From: Adineta vaga
Taxonomy: Eukaryota > Rotifera
Direction of reading: 5' to 3'
Length of the DNA: 64,000 nt
Assembly (NCBI GenBank): GCA_021613535.1
Contig: CP075492.1
Span: 16,182,001-16,246,000 of the forward strand
Shown: in pieces, positions 1 through 10,326 of the stretch
Layout: every line of letters begins with the position of its first letter
Numbering within the stretch: position 1 is the stretch's first letter
Made by a program: the position numbers and the translations under genes
Notes under the pieces: model-generated
What the model was told of the DNA's origin: nothing
Databases searched by the model: none
Seen by the model: only the letters and a program-made list of their open reading frames with translations

Positions 1-1301
1 TTGATCTCCTTCTTAACTGGGGACCCATTATGTTTATTCCTTGTCTTCCATTTATTTATCTTCTTTTAAATCGAAAAAATGGTCTTCGATTAATCGTACG
101 TATTCTATCTATTTCTTGTTTTATATCCACATTACTTCGCATCATCCCATCAATTGTCACATCTCCTTCCAGTCCACATTTCAAGTCGATATCATTACCA
201 TTTATTCATGCTGGTCAAATAATCAATGCCGCTTGTGGTCCATTAGTAATGGCACCCGTATCCCAATTATCATGTTTATGGTTTGCTGCTAATGAAAGAA
301 CACGAGCAACAACAATCGCTATAATGGCAAATACATTTGGTGGAACAATTAGTTTTCTAATCAATCCTGCAATTGTTTCTCAACCATCTAACGTTCCTTA
401 TTTACTTTATTTTCATCTTGCTCTAGCTTTTTTAGCTGGACTTTTAGCATTGATATATTTTCCTGCTCATCCTCCAACAGCTTCATCAGCAGCAGGTGAA
501 CTTCTAATGAAAGAAGATAACGAAAATTCTCTCTCAACTTTCAAATCTTATAAAGATGGTCTTAAACAATGTTTTACAAATTTTCCATTTATTTTACTTT
601 CAACAGCAGGTGGAATCATGAGTGGAACATTTGCAGTATGGACTGGATTATTCGCGACAATTCTTTCATTTGAAAACTATTCCGAAACACAAGCGGGTAA
701 AATTTCTATCATAAAAACCCTTTTTTTCTAAACTATATATGATAAAATAGGTTGGTTTGGTTTTGCTTCATCCTTATTAGGAATTCTTGGTGCTCTAGGT
801 TTAAGTGCATTAGTTGATACCAAACGTTTTCGACGTTCTCATAAAATCTTTATTCTTATTTGTTTTCTTGCTTGTTTTCTCTCCGTTTTTTTCTTTGAAT
901 TATCTGTTCGTACAATATTTTATGACAAACCATTGATAAAATCGACAACATTCACTATTGGATTGTTTCTTTCACTTGCTGGTTTATTTCAAGGATCTGC
1001 CTTGCCATTAATCTATGAAAGTTCCGCTGAAATCATGTATCCATTACCTGAATCACTTTCAGCATCGATTCTTGTTCAATGGAATAATATTGCATGTGTT
1101 ATTCTTCTTTTTATTGCATCAAAACAATATCAAGTTATCAATCTACTTGTTCTCGTCGTCATCGCATTATCGATTCTAATGATTGCATTCGCTCGTTTCA
1201 CATATAAAAGACAAGAAGAAGATGAAAGAAAATGTGCAATACCATCACAATCACTTGAACTTCACGATCAAGTTTCTAATTCGACCGAACCCATGACATA
1301 G
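1..1301 (+). CDS. SLC49A4/DIRC2-like MFS transporter, 3' part
   Basis: This is a multi-pass solute carrier of the major facilitator superfamily, most like the SLC49 branch (FLVCR, DIRC2/SLC49A4). The coding frame is already open at base 1 with an NWGP motif, typical of the first helix of this family, so the true start lies upstream of the window. Exon 1 runs to 696. A 54-bp intron (697-750, GT-AG, phase 1) interrupts it, and the last exon is 751-1301. Family-like segments include the GPLVMAPVSQL helix, the WF-x(3)-ERT cytoplasmic motif (about codon 90) and the following AxxMANTxGG helix. Hydrophobic helices continue to a short acidic, lysine-rich cytosolic tail. SLC49 members carry small organic molecules such as choline, haem-related compounds or pyridoxine; the substrate here cannot be read from sequence. 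Assignment to the family is firm, to the A4 subtype moderate. Confidence 0.8.
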
Positions 1302-2646
1302 ATGTTTTTGAAATATTAATAAAATTCGGTCAATTTTGACAAAGGAAATCTTATGTATAATTTAAAAAATATTGTATCATTAATGAGAGAAGAAGAAAAT
1401 CAAGAGAATTGCAAGTAGTAAATTCAACCAAGGTCGAGATTGAGATAGGCTTAATCAGAGATGCATCGAGGGAACATAAAGTTACTGCGCCATAAATCAT
1501 ACAACAATTCATCTTACAAATAAGAATATATATACTTGAAAGAAGAAGAATAAGAAGCACTCGTCATCGATAGCAGGTATCATTTAATGAATTTTAAGTT
1601 TGCGAATGTAGCTGTTATCAAATGCACGCGTACGATAGCGACACATCACAGCGTATGAATATTGTCTACTATTGTACATTTTGCGACATCGAAGAGGGTT
1701 AGATATCACACACAATGGTGATATATTGTTTCATTAAGGAGGTCAATTTACTCGAAATAAAACATAAATGCCTTACGTTCCTCTATCTGTTTGAAACGTA
1801 GGATAAGAACGCAAGAAAAAAATTCGATCCTATAAATAATATGATGTTTCGTTTGAATATATATCATATTTTTTTTTCATCGAATCTCCGAAAAGCAAAA
1901 GCCGACATCATTGTGAGGTTGAAAACATGGCCGGTATTCAGAAGGAAAAAAAACCGGTAAGTTATTTTGTACGTCTAAAAATTCAATATTTTCCAATGCG
2001 TTAAAGGTAGAGTGGAAAGGTATCTCGAGAATCTGGATCGACTATAGTGTCGAGAAATCTCAGTGTGATAATATAAAGAAAAGTGACCGTGTTTATTGAG
2101 GGTAGACAAGAGCAAAATTTTAAATAGAAGATAATAAGAGACACTGACGATAAAAGAGAAAACAACAACTTTATATGTATAAAGAGGGATAATCATGATG
2201 ACAATGATAGCGTCAATAAGTAACAAGTAACGCTCGTCGGGCCGACTCACTTAACCCTCGACTGTGGAGGACGGATATTTTTAGCTTGTTCCAATACCGA
2301 GACTAATTGATCTGGAAATCTAATATACGAGAAAATGACTCTCATATTATTGTTGAAATATATAGTAACTTTCACAACCAAAAAATATTAATTTTCTTCT
2401 CGTCAAATCAATTTCACCCAACACCTAGGTCCCTCTGCCACTCTCCCCAAATGATGATTTGCAAGTAGCCTTCACTGATGTTTTTTTGACCTTTGATCCT
2501 GACACAAATTTATTTACAAACAAACTATTTTTTTCATAAGACCCTCCTTATAGTCGAGGGAACGAGGGAACAACCGTTGATGCTAACATATATCTTCTTC
2601 TGATTTCGTTATTTTATACTTTACTACTCTGCATCTACCTTAATAG
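1302..2646. other. Intergenic; possible short upstream exon at 1927-1956
   Basis: No convincing gene is present. One notable site is an ATG at 1927 followed by ten codons (MAGIQKEKKP) that end exactly at a strong donor, GTAAGT at 1957. The next gene begins directly after a TAG acceptor at 2644-2646 in a compatible phase, so 1927-1956 could be a first exon with a 690-bp intron. Two imperfect inverted copies of a CCCTCGACT-containing 20-mer lie near 2251 and 2545 and may bound a small repeat. Short open frames on the minus strand at 1351-1560 and 1975-2250 have no recognisable features. Confidence 0.3.
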
Positions 2647-3648
2647 ATGTTTGGTACATCAAAAAAAACGATTAAAGAGGAACAAGATGAGATCGCTGAT
2701 TCAATCAATCAAGCCTATATAGATCATGTTTCGTACAAAGTAAGACGAGTGATACCTAAAAATATCATGTTAATTGGTCGTACTCGAACGGGTAAAAGTA
2801 CCATACAAAATGTGCTTGTCGATCCTCGTAGAATAGGTGCAGAATCTACACTCTATGCTCAAACAAAATTTGCTGAATTCCAATCGTTTATTGTGGAAGG
2901 TTCCACTGCCAAATTAGATCAATCACTCGTTTCAACAAACACGGAAGATACAAATCGTCAAGTGCGCGATCAACAAACTTCGACAGACTTAGAGAATATA
3001 CAAGAAGAGGCTGTTACCGTACTAAATATAATCGATACGCCTGGTTTGTTTGAACATGCATCATCGGCTGATGAAATTCAAGATAATGCTGCGATTCTCA
3101 AAACAATTCAAACATGTATTCATCGAGAAATTACAAAATTTCATCTTGTCTGTTTTTGCGCATCATTCGAATCAGGCATTAATGATCAAGATATTGCATC
3201 TTTAAAATTATTGGTCGAATTTCTTGGCAACGATGTTTCAAAAAATGCATGTCTAATTGTTACACGATGTGAATCGAAAGATGAGGCACAACGAAATACT
3301 TTGTGCGAAGAAATCAAAAAAGATATTCATTTTAAAGAAATTGCTCATTATTTTCAAAAAGGTATTCACTTTAGTGGTGCATTAAATCGTGATAATTGGA
3401 ATAAAGCGCAACGGAAAACTTTAGAAGATCAATTCGAGACGATCTCTGGCTATCGAGAAAATTTAATTGATTTATTTAGTTCTGCAACTGATCCGTATGA
3501 AATAAAAAATTGTGATTTTGCTGATTTAGCAAAGATGATCAAAGATCGACAAGAACTTTTGGCAGAAATTGAAACATTGAAGAAAAAAGGAGAAAATGAT
3601 GAAGAACTTATTCGTAAATTAAAAGATAAACCTTGTGTTATATCATAA
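2647..3648 (+). CDS. GIMAP/AIG1-like GTPase A with C-terminal CaaX box
   Basis: This is a single-exon, 333-residue GTPase of the AIG1/GIMAP type, a family associated with membranes and with immunity or stress responses in animals and plants. The P-loop GRTRTGKST sits at residues 44-52, the G3 motif DTPG at 130-133, and TRCE at 206-209 occupies the G4 position (usually TKxD or TRxD). A long polar insert (about 80-125) separates G1 and G3. The C-terminal 40 residues are Lys/Glu-rich and could form a coiled coil. The protein ends in CVIS, a textbook CaaX prenylation signal for farnesyl transfer, so membrane anchoring is predicted. A TAG acceptor abuts the ATG, suggesting either an upstream exon (1927-1956) or spliced-leader addition. 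The next gene, a paralogue, begins 65 bp after the stop. The GTPase call is firm; the cellular role is unknown. Confidence 0.8.
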   Translation: MFGTSKKTIKEEQDEIADSINQAYIDHVSYKVRRVIPKNIMLIGRTRTGKSTIQNVLVDPRRIGAESTLYAQTKFAEFQSFIVEGSTAKLDQSLVSTNTEDTNRQVRDQQTSTDLENIQEEAVTVLNIIDTPGLFEHASSADEIQDNAAILKTIQTCIHREITKFHLVCFCASFESGINDQDIASLKLLVEFLGNDVSKNACLIVTRCESKDEAQRNTLCEEIKKDIHFKEIAHYFQKGIHFSGALNRDNWNKAQRKTLEDQFETISGYRENLIDLFSSATDPYEIKNCDFADLAKMIKDRQELLAEIETLKKKGENDEELIRKLKDKPCVIS

Positions 3649-3713
3649 GTTTCTTTTTCGTGTTAATAACAAATAAAATTCTACTTTTAACATTCATCAT
3701 CTACTTTTAGATT

Positions 3714-4547
3714 ATGTTTTCTCGATCTAATAATGATAATGATATCACAACAGAATCAATGTTGAAAGAAATAAGAAAAATTTATAACGAAAAACAAACA
3801 AATAAATTATCACCTCGAAGTTATCAAAGGGACGAACAAAGAAATATTCTTATTATTGGACGCCGACGTACTGGAAAAACAACTTTGAAAAATGTTTTGC
3901 AAGATCCTTGTTATATACCTGATGATTCAACATTATTTTCACGAACACCATCAATCATTCTTCATCCATTAGTTCAAATATCTGATTCGAATCTTTCTTT
4001 AAGAATTGTGGAAACATCTTATCCTTTTGAACGATCATCAACTGAACAAAATAATGATGAACAGGTATGGAAAATCAATCAGTTCTGTACTGAAAATAAT
4101 ATAACACAATTTCATTCTATCTTTTTTTGTACATCATTTGAATCGAATATTAATAATGAAGATGTCGAAATTTTACATAAACTTGTTCAACATTTTGGTG
4201 AACAAATACGTTCTCATTTATGTTTAATTATTACTCGATGTGAATTAAAAGATAATAGACAATGTAATCATTTGCTAGATGAACTTTATAACGATATTCA
4301 TTTTAAAGAAGTTATTCCATATTTTAATGAAAGAATTTATTTTACTGGTTCAACGAGTCAAGATAGTTATAAACGAAGAGATCTCAATTTACTTGTCGAT
4401 CAATTTGAAACTGTTTATGAATATCGAGAAAATCTTATTAAATTTATTCAAAATACAAATAATGTATTTGTCATTCGACCAGAACAACAAACTTTTCTAC
4501 CAAATAATGAACGTGATCCAGAAAGAATATGCTGTGAGCTATTATAA
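3714..4547 (+). CDS. GIMAP/AIG1-like GTPase B, degenerate G3, CaaX-like end
   Basis: This is a 277-residue paralogue of the preceding gene, in tandem and separated by 65 bp. The P-loop GRRRTGKT is intact at residues 49-56, and TRCE (174-177) matches the G4-position motif of GTPase A. The G3 (switch II) DTPG, however, is replaced by ETSY at 100-103, and the flanking segment is shortened. Nucleotide may still bind, but normal GTP hydrolysis is doubtful, which suggests a pseudo-GTPase regulator. The C-terminus is CCELL, giving a CaaX-type CELL with terminal Leu, the geranylgeranyl-transferase preference, unlike the CVIS of gene A. The alternative open frame at 4279-4563 is a shadow. A pyrimidine-rich acceptor (CTACTTTTAG) lies 3 nt before the ATG, which fits trans-splicing within an operon-like cluster. 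Confidence 0.75.
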   Translation: MFSRSNNDNDITTESMLKEIRKIYNEKQTNKLSPRSYQRDEQRNILIIGRRRTGKTTLKNVLQDPCYIPDDSTLFSRTPSIILHPLVQISDSNLSLRIVETSYPFERSSTEQNNDEQVWKINQFCTENNITQFHSIFFCTSFESNINNEDVEILHKLVQHFGEQIRSHLCLIITRCELKDNRQCNHLLDELYNDIHFKEVIPYFNERIYFTGSTSQDSYKRRDLNLLVDQFETVYEYRENLIKFIQNTNNVFVIRPEQQTFLPNNERDPERICCELL

Positions 4548-4756
4548 ATTCTTATTTATATGAAAAATAGAGCGACTGTCTAATTCGACTTCGAATATAA
4601 ATGCCGATTTTCAAAAAATGCTCCTAGTCATTATTTTGTTTTTTGAATAAAGATTTAGATTTTGTTACTCATAAATATAATTTGTAAACAGAGTCATATA
4701 TGTGCAGAATTTTGAATTATAATGAATGATAATCAAAATAAAACTATTCCTATTCC

Positions 4757-6010
4757 ATGGAAAAAAACTCTAGTTCAAGTTTCGTGATTTATATTCGAAT
4801 TCGAATTAGACAACTCATGTTTCAAAGAGAAAAAAGTACTTCGAAGATCTCACATTTTCTTATTTTATAGGTTCAAATAAGATCATCATATGTTTCGTAT
4901 CAATCTTATCATTATTATTTATACTTTTTGTCTGGTGGAAGAACAATCAACAAAATAGATTTGAATTCGAAGAAGATTGGATTGATCGTCTTAATAGTGG
5001 TTATTTATCTGTTAATCATATGAATCGTATGATAATTTTTGCATCGGAAAGTAATATCGAATTGAATTCTACAGATATTGAGAATCCAAAATGGCTTAAT
5101 AATATTCTTTCTGAACAATCGAATCGAATGTTAGATATTGTCAATAGATTAAATCAAATTAATGATAAAATTATGGAAAGTTTAAACATATGGTTACTTT
5201 CTTCTGAGAAAATCCAATCCGAATCGAATAGGAATTTAATTTGGAATAATATTGAAGAATTATGTGAAAAAAGTATTCAATTTGAAAATTTTTCTTCAAA
5301 TTTAATTGAAATTTTAACATCCATATATCGAAAGGAGAAAAATATTGAAATGAATTCAATTTATCTATGTGAAGAAGTTAATAAAGAAATCAAAGAAGAA
5401 AGATTTACTTTGAATAGTTTAAAAATAGCTGAAGAACATTATGATCAAATGTTAGTTTTATATAAAAATCATCAACAAACAGAAGAGAAGATGAAACAAT
5501 CTCTTCGAAATGTTAATGAAGCTCGACAAAAACATAATCAAGTATTTCTATCACTTCAAACTTTACGTGAAAAGAATCAAACGCTTCAATTTGAAGAAAT
5601 CAAACGAGAACAACATTTAAAATTAATGTTCATAATAATTGAAGAAATGCATCAATTACACAAGAATTGGTCACATTTTCATGAATTTTTATCAATATTT
5701 TCACGTCATATTCAATTCATTCAAAAAGTTTGTTTTGTTTTTTTTCTTATTATTTTAATGAGAAAAGATTTTCTACTTTTAGTTGTTTGATGAACAGTTA
5801 ATCAATTCGATGCAACACTTATGTCAAACATTGAATATTTCGTTGAAATTTATGATTGAACAATTAGATATGAATAAGAATTATTTTCTTTTGGAAACGA
5901 ATCAAGATCGATCAGATCATCTTTCACAATTAAATCTTCAAAAAATGAATAGAACTCAATTGATTTCCTCTTCGTCAAGATCAAAACTACTTAATATGAC
6001 ATCGAAATAG
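4757..6010 (+). CDS. Single-pass membrane coiled-coil protein, GTPase neighbour
   Basis: No named family is recognised. The coding sequence as read has a tiny first exon (ATG at 4757, ends 4778, donor GTTTCG, uncertain), an intron to 4870, a long exon 4871-5727, a 55-bp intron 5728-5782 (phase 0) and a last exon 5783-6010. The second exon opens with a strongly hydrophobic stretch, about 19 residues ending VWW, that predicts one transmembrane helix close to the N-terminus. About 370 residues follow that are rich in Glu, Lys, Gln, Asn and Leu, with long helical and coiled-coil character and almost no Pro or Gly. A degraded copy beside a GTPase fragment lies at 36914-37290. The carboxy-terminal part (MIEQL, LLETNQDRSDHLSQL) resembles the pseudogene at 52485-54180. 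Expected topology is a membrane anchor with a long rod. Start and exon 1 are the weakest points. Confidence 0.6.
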
Positions 6011-6569
6011 TCAGATTTATGCAAATATGTATTAGGATATTTCGTACTGTGATTATATATATATATATCTTTAGTTTATATTTGTATAAAACTGAGTATA
6101 GTTATCTTTTGCAAAATGAGGATTAACTCTTGTTCATTCCTTTTTCTTTACTGTGAACTATAGAAGTTCAGGAGAAGAATATCGAATCTAAAGTGCTGAT
6201 ATATTACTTGTTTATTGGTAACTTTTCCTACATTGCTCTTCAAGAAATAATCATCCTTTTCGTTCGCCCGTTCGGAACGCGTTTTTGCTCTGTTCGCCTC
6301 GACCTGGGAGCTGTTAGCAATAAAAAACCTATCTCATTCTTTGAAGATAAATTCCATTGTATAACACAATATACTACTTTGAGAATGTTGTATCAAATTG
6401 TTCATGATTCACACATCTGCCATTAGAAATATTTGTCGCCGGTATGATGATTTGGATATTAGCGACATCTATGATATTTTCTATTAGTGATGATTACGAT
6501 AATGGACAAGTTATTTCTTATTATTATATTGATTTCATTCATTTTAAACGAACGGATATAGCGGATAAA
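6011..6569. other. Intergenic with a short TA microsatellite
   Basis: This stretch holds an AT-dinucleotide run at about 6054-6068 and no gene I can support. The open frames at 6193-6426 and 6444-6647 lack family features. The second overlaps the probable first exon of the SDR gene and shares its frame, so the SDR start could lie further upstream than annotated. Confidence 0.4.
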
Positions 6570-7739
6570 ATGTCTTCAATTGTGATGGAAATCTTTAATA
6601 AATATCGATCAGTTATATTAATATCAAGTGGAATTGGTATTTACTGATTTAAATAAAGGGGAAAAAAAGTTGACCTACTTTCTATTTAATTTAGTTTCAA
6701 CTGGTTGGTTATACAATAAATTCTGGGTAAATCGTCGATTATTATCAAGTAATCAAATGATGATTGGAAAAACAATATTAATTACTGGGGGAAATACTGG
6801 AATTGGTTATGAAACAGCGAAAGATCTTCTTAAACGAGGTGCGATTTATTTGGAAATTTATTTAGAAATAAAAAGATTTGTTTTAGGTGCTCGTGTTACA
6901 ATTGCTTGTCGAAATTTAGAAAAAGGTCGTCAAGCTGTTGAAAAACTTCGTCAAGAAAGTAAATGTCAAGAAGATAATATAAATCTAATGGAATGTGATT
7001 TAAGTTCATTGAATTCTGTACGAAAATTTGCAAAATTATTCAATGAAAAAGAAGATAGATTAGATATTTTAATCTGTAATGCTGGTTTAGGTTATTCATC
7101 AGCAAAAATCACCGGCGATGGTTTTGATAATGTTATTCAATCGAATTATCTTTCACATTTTTTATTAACAAATCTTCTATTAAATAAATTAAAAAAATCT
7201 GATTCATCAAGAATTATTAATGTTTCATCAGATCTTCATCAAATTGCTAAATCAATTGATTGGTCAGATGTCTTTGTTCAAAAGAATTGTACAGGTTTCA
7301 TGGGTACATATCCAACATCGAAATTATATCAAATTTTATCAACATATCAAATGAAAATGAATTATTTAAAAGATGAAAATATGAATGTCTTTTGTTTAAC
7401 ACCGGGATTTGTTTCAACATCAATGAAAGATCCAATGGAAGAGAAAATCGGGTTTCTTCTTTCGATTCTTTATTATCCGATATTTTGTATATTCAAATGG
7501 ATTTGTGCAAAAACTCCACAATCCGGTGCACAAACAACGATTTATTGTGCGATTGAACCGAATTTAGAGAAATCGAAAGATTTATATTTTCAGTGCGTGT
7601 TTCTTTTTATTTGATTATTTAAATGAAATTCTTTTCTTTTTATAGGAATTGTTCAGTTTGTCAACCATCTTCATTAAGTACTGATCCAATCGCAGCTCAG
7701 AAATTATGGACAATGAGCTGCGAAGCTGTTGGAATTTAA
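6570..7739 (+). CDS. Retinol-dehydrogenase-like short-chain dehydrogenase (SDR)
   Basis: This NAD(P)-dependent classical SDR most resembles the RDH11-14/WWOX group, membrane-associated enzymes that oxidise or reduce retinoids, steroids or lipid aldehydes. Exons as read are 6570-6636, 6695-6838, 6887-7592 and 7646-7739. The introns are 58, 48 and 53 bp long. The 48-bp intron has a length divisible by three and no in-frame stop, so unspliced RNA would add 16 residues right after the cofactor loop. The cofactor motif TGGNTGIG, the CNAG motif, the catalytic Ser in INVSSD and the active-site YPTSK are all present. A hydrophobic N-terminal segment precedes the Rossmann fold and probably anchors it to the ER. 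The final exon supplies the family-typical tail with an AAQKLW-x(5)-CEAVG pattern. ATG 6585 is an alternative start in the same frame. The stop lies 16 bp from the stop of the convergent transporter gene. Confidence 0.85.
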
Positions 7740-7755
7740 TTAATTTTTTTTTCAA

Positions 7756-9841
7756 TTAAAATCTTGTATTAGTTAAATACGAATTAGTCATTTGTAAACT
7801 TTTATATTTAAAATATTTCCACCAGATTTGACCCAAATGTGATGTCATTAATAAAGCCATTATGATTATAATCAACCATGCCTAGAAGAAAGCAAAATTA
7901 TTTGAATAATCCTTATAGTATTCCTCTCATGAACATCAGAAAAAGTGATTCTCGAGTTTCTAGTTGAAACTTTGCACAGAAATAGACTTCTATGAGAGTA
8001 ATTTATTGTGAAAGTTTCACATCCTTCGGTTATTCCTATCCTAAGATACGGCTAAAAAGCATGTTTCTAACATCATTTGTATATACTCGACAGGTTCTTA
8101 TTTCAGAACAGTAACCATCAAAAGATCTACATCTTTCAGGTCAAAATTCGAAAGCGATCTAACAGTTAGAGACCTTCCATGATTGATTAATTGGATCAGT
8201 CAATTTAATTAATAAGAATTGAATAAAAGTGAATGCACCGACGAAACTCCACATAATTCCCGATAAACGGCCAATATATCGCGATGGGAAACTATTTTGA
8301 AGAAAAAAATTTTTGATTATTTTCAAACAAGACAAAAAATCTTACAAAGTCGAAATAACGGATTGACAAGCAGAAACAATTGTTGAACGGCATAGACAAT
8401 TTAATATTAATACGACTATGATTGTATTTGATGATGGAAACATTAATATAAAACATAGAATTAGATTTAATAACCAGGAAATTGTTTCAACTATTGAGAT
8501 ATTGAATAATTTCTGTTTGTGACCTTAAAACAAAGTTCTTCTTTTTGAATAAAATTTCAATCAAATACTTTGATCAGCTTTAAATCCAAGTAAATAACCA
8601 TTTATTGGACAAATTACAATTGCTGATAATGTTGAAATATTGTAAATAAATGTATAATTTTTACCTGAAAAATTTCGATAATGAAAATCAAAAGAATATT
8701 TTATTTTTACTTAATGATTCATTTTCTTTTGTTATAAATCGAATAAATGGTTCCCAAATAACTGAAAGAAATACAGTTGGAATTATAAGAACACTTAAGA
8801 AAAGAACAATTAATATATATAAAGGATTTCGAAGAGTTTTCCAAATTGTCATTTCATTCGTTTCATCTAAATCAAAAATAAAATAGAATTGTTTTTTTTC
8901 TTCATATAACAAAAAAGAAAACTTTGATTATTTGTTTCAAGTTGAATATCAAATTGATATGATAAATTCGCCAAAGAATAATTCCAATCCAGAAATAAAA
9001 ACGATGTGAAGAATACTAACAATCCAAATGATAACCAAATATATGATAAAGTTTTCAATTCGAAATATTCTTTATCAATTAAAGTCTTCGAAAACAAAAA
9101 AAATTCCTTTTCTTTTCAATTCAAAAGAAAAAAAACTTAAAATTTACTTGAAAAATCGCAAACCACATCGTTGCAGATATTCCAGCACCAGCTAGTAACG
9201 ATGAAATAAATGGTCGTGATTTAGAAAAATAATTCGATGATGTATAACTCGTTATTACAATGATAATTCCACTGATTGACGAGAATATACAATGAATATA
9301 TATTAACCAATCATAACCTTTGATAAAACATTGAATTTTTCAAAAAAACAAAAGATTTTATTACCTGGTTTAATCAATGCTAATGATACCCATCCAATGA
9401 TATGAAATATTCTATGAAAAATATCAAATAAATTAGATTTTAAAGAAAATTTTTTGAGAAAATTTACAATGAAATTAATTTAACAAATCGACAACCGAAT
9501 CTATCGATTAAAATTCCAGTAAGAAATGCGGGTAAATCAAATGCAGCGAGTCCTAATGTCATTGCATTCTTTTTGAAATGAAAAAATGAATTTTTTTGTT
9601 TCTAAAAAAAGAATCAATTTACTTGATAATGTTTAATTTGTTGATAACATGGATTTATTCCTGATTCACAAGAATTTTGGTAGATATTCATTCGAAATAA
9701 TATAGGGAATAATGCTGGAAAACCAAAGATTGTTCCACCAAGTAAATTCATTTCAATGAATAAAAAGAAAACACCGATTATTTTCTGATATTTTTTTGCT
9801 TGATTCAAAAAATTCATTCTTTTCTTTAAATGAGATTTCAA
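7756..9841 (-). CDS. SLC43-like MFS transporter, about ten exons
   Basis: This multi-pass transporter resembles SLC43 (large neutral amino acid or nucleobase carriers). Exon 1 is 9841-9623 and encodes a first helix with GxxFGFPALFPILF, then a loop with Cys residues. The second exon (about 9570-9480) carries LxxFDLPAFLTGILIDRFGCR, matching the MFS loop 2-3 signature as found in SLC43. Further exons lie at about 9416-9367, 9320-9150, 9090-8935, 8912-8690, 8640-8574, 8503-8340, 8306-8180 and 7882-7756. They encode helices including CPINGYLLGFKAD (SLC43 loop) and FPSRYIGRLSGI. Most introns are about 50-90 bp; the last is about 300 bp. No internal stop was found in the exon frames, so the gene looks intact. 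Individual boundaries in the middle were placed approximately. The gene converges with the SDR gene, and their 3' ends must overlap. Confidence 0.7.
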
Positions 9842-10326
9842 AGAAGAAAAAAAAAGGAAAATGATCTTTTCCTTACAAATTCAATTCTTTTCTGAACAAT
9901 TAACAAAAAAAATCACGTTCTTAATCATTTGTACGATTGATTTCAAGATCATTTTATTTCAATTAATATTAATTGATTCTTTTAGAAAAAGAACTTCTGA
10001 GCGTTTTTTTTAATGAAATTATGAATAATATTTGGTATTTTTGAGTAAAAAGTATTCATATATTGTTTTGTTATGATTTTATATTTCTAAAGAGAACAAA
10101 AAAACCCTGATAAAAGAACAGCGTCGTTAATTAATCCGTGCGTCATATATATATATACAATGAAAGAATATTTGACGTCGTTTTATGCTTGATTAATCTT
10201 TCTTCTTCTTCTCCTTTTTTTTCCTTTGTGAATAATCAAATATATATAAACAAGATAATATTTTTTTATTTTCATTCAAGTATTTTATTACAAAGAAGAT
10301 ATTTATCTATTAATTTCAAATACAAA
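9842..10326. other. Divergent promoter region between transporter and Gly-rich gene
   Basis: This AT-rich intergenic stretch separates two divergent genes. A TATATATATA run at 10147-10156 lies about 170 bp upstream of the Gly-rich start codon, and pyrimidine tracts follow at 10200-10230. No ORF or structured RNA is evident. The TATA-like run may be a core promoter, but AT runs are common in this genome. Confidence 0.3.
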
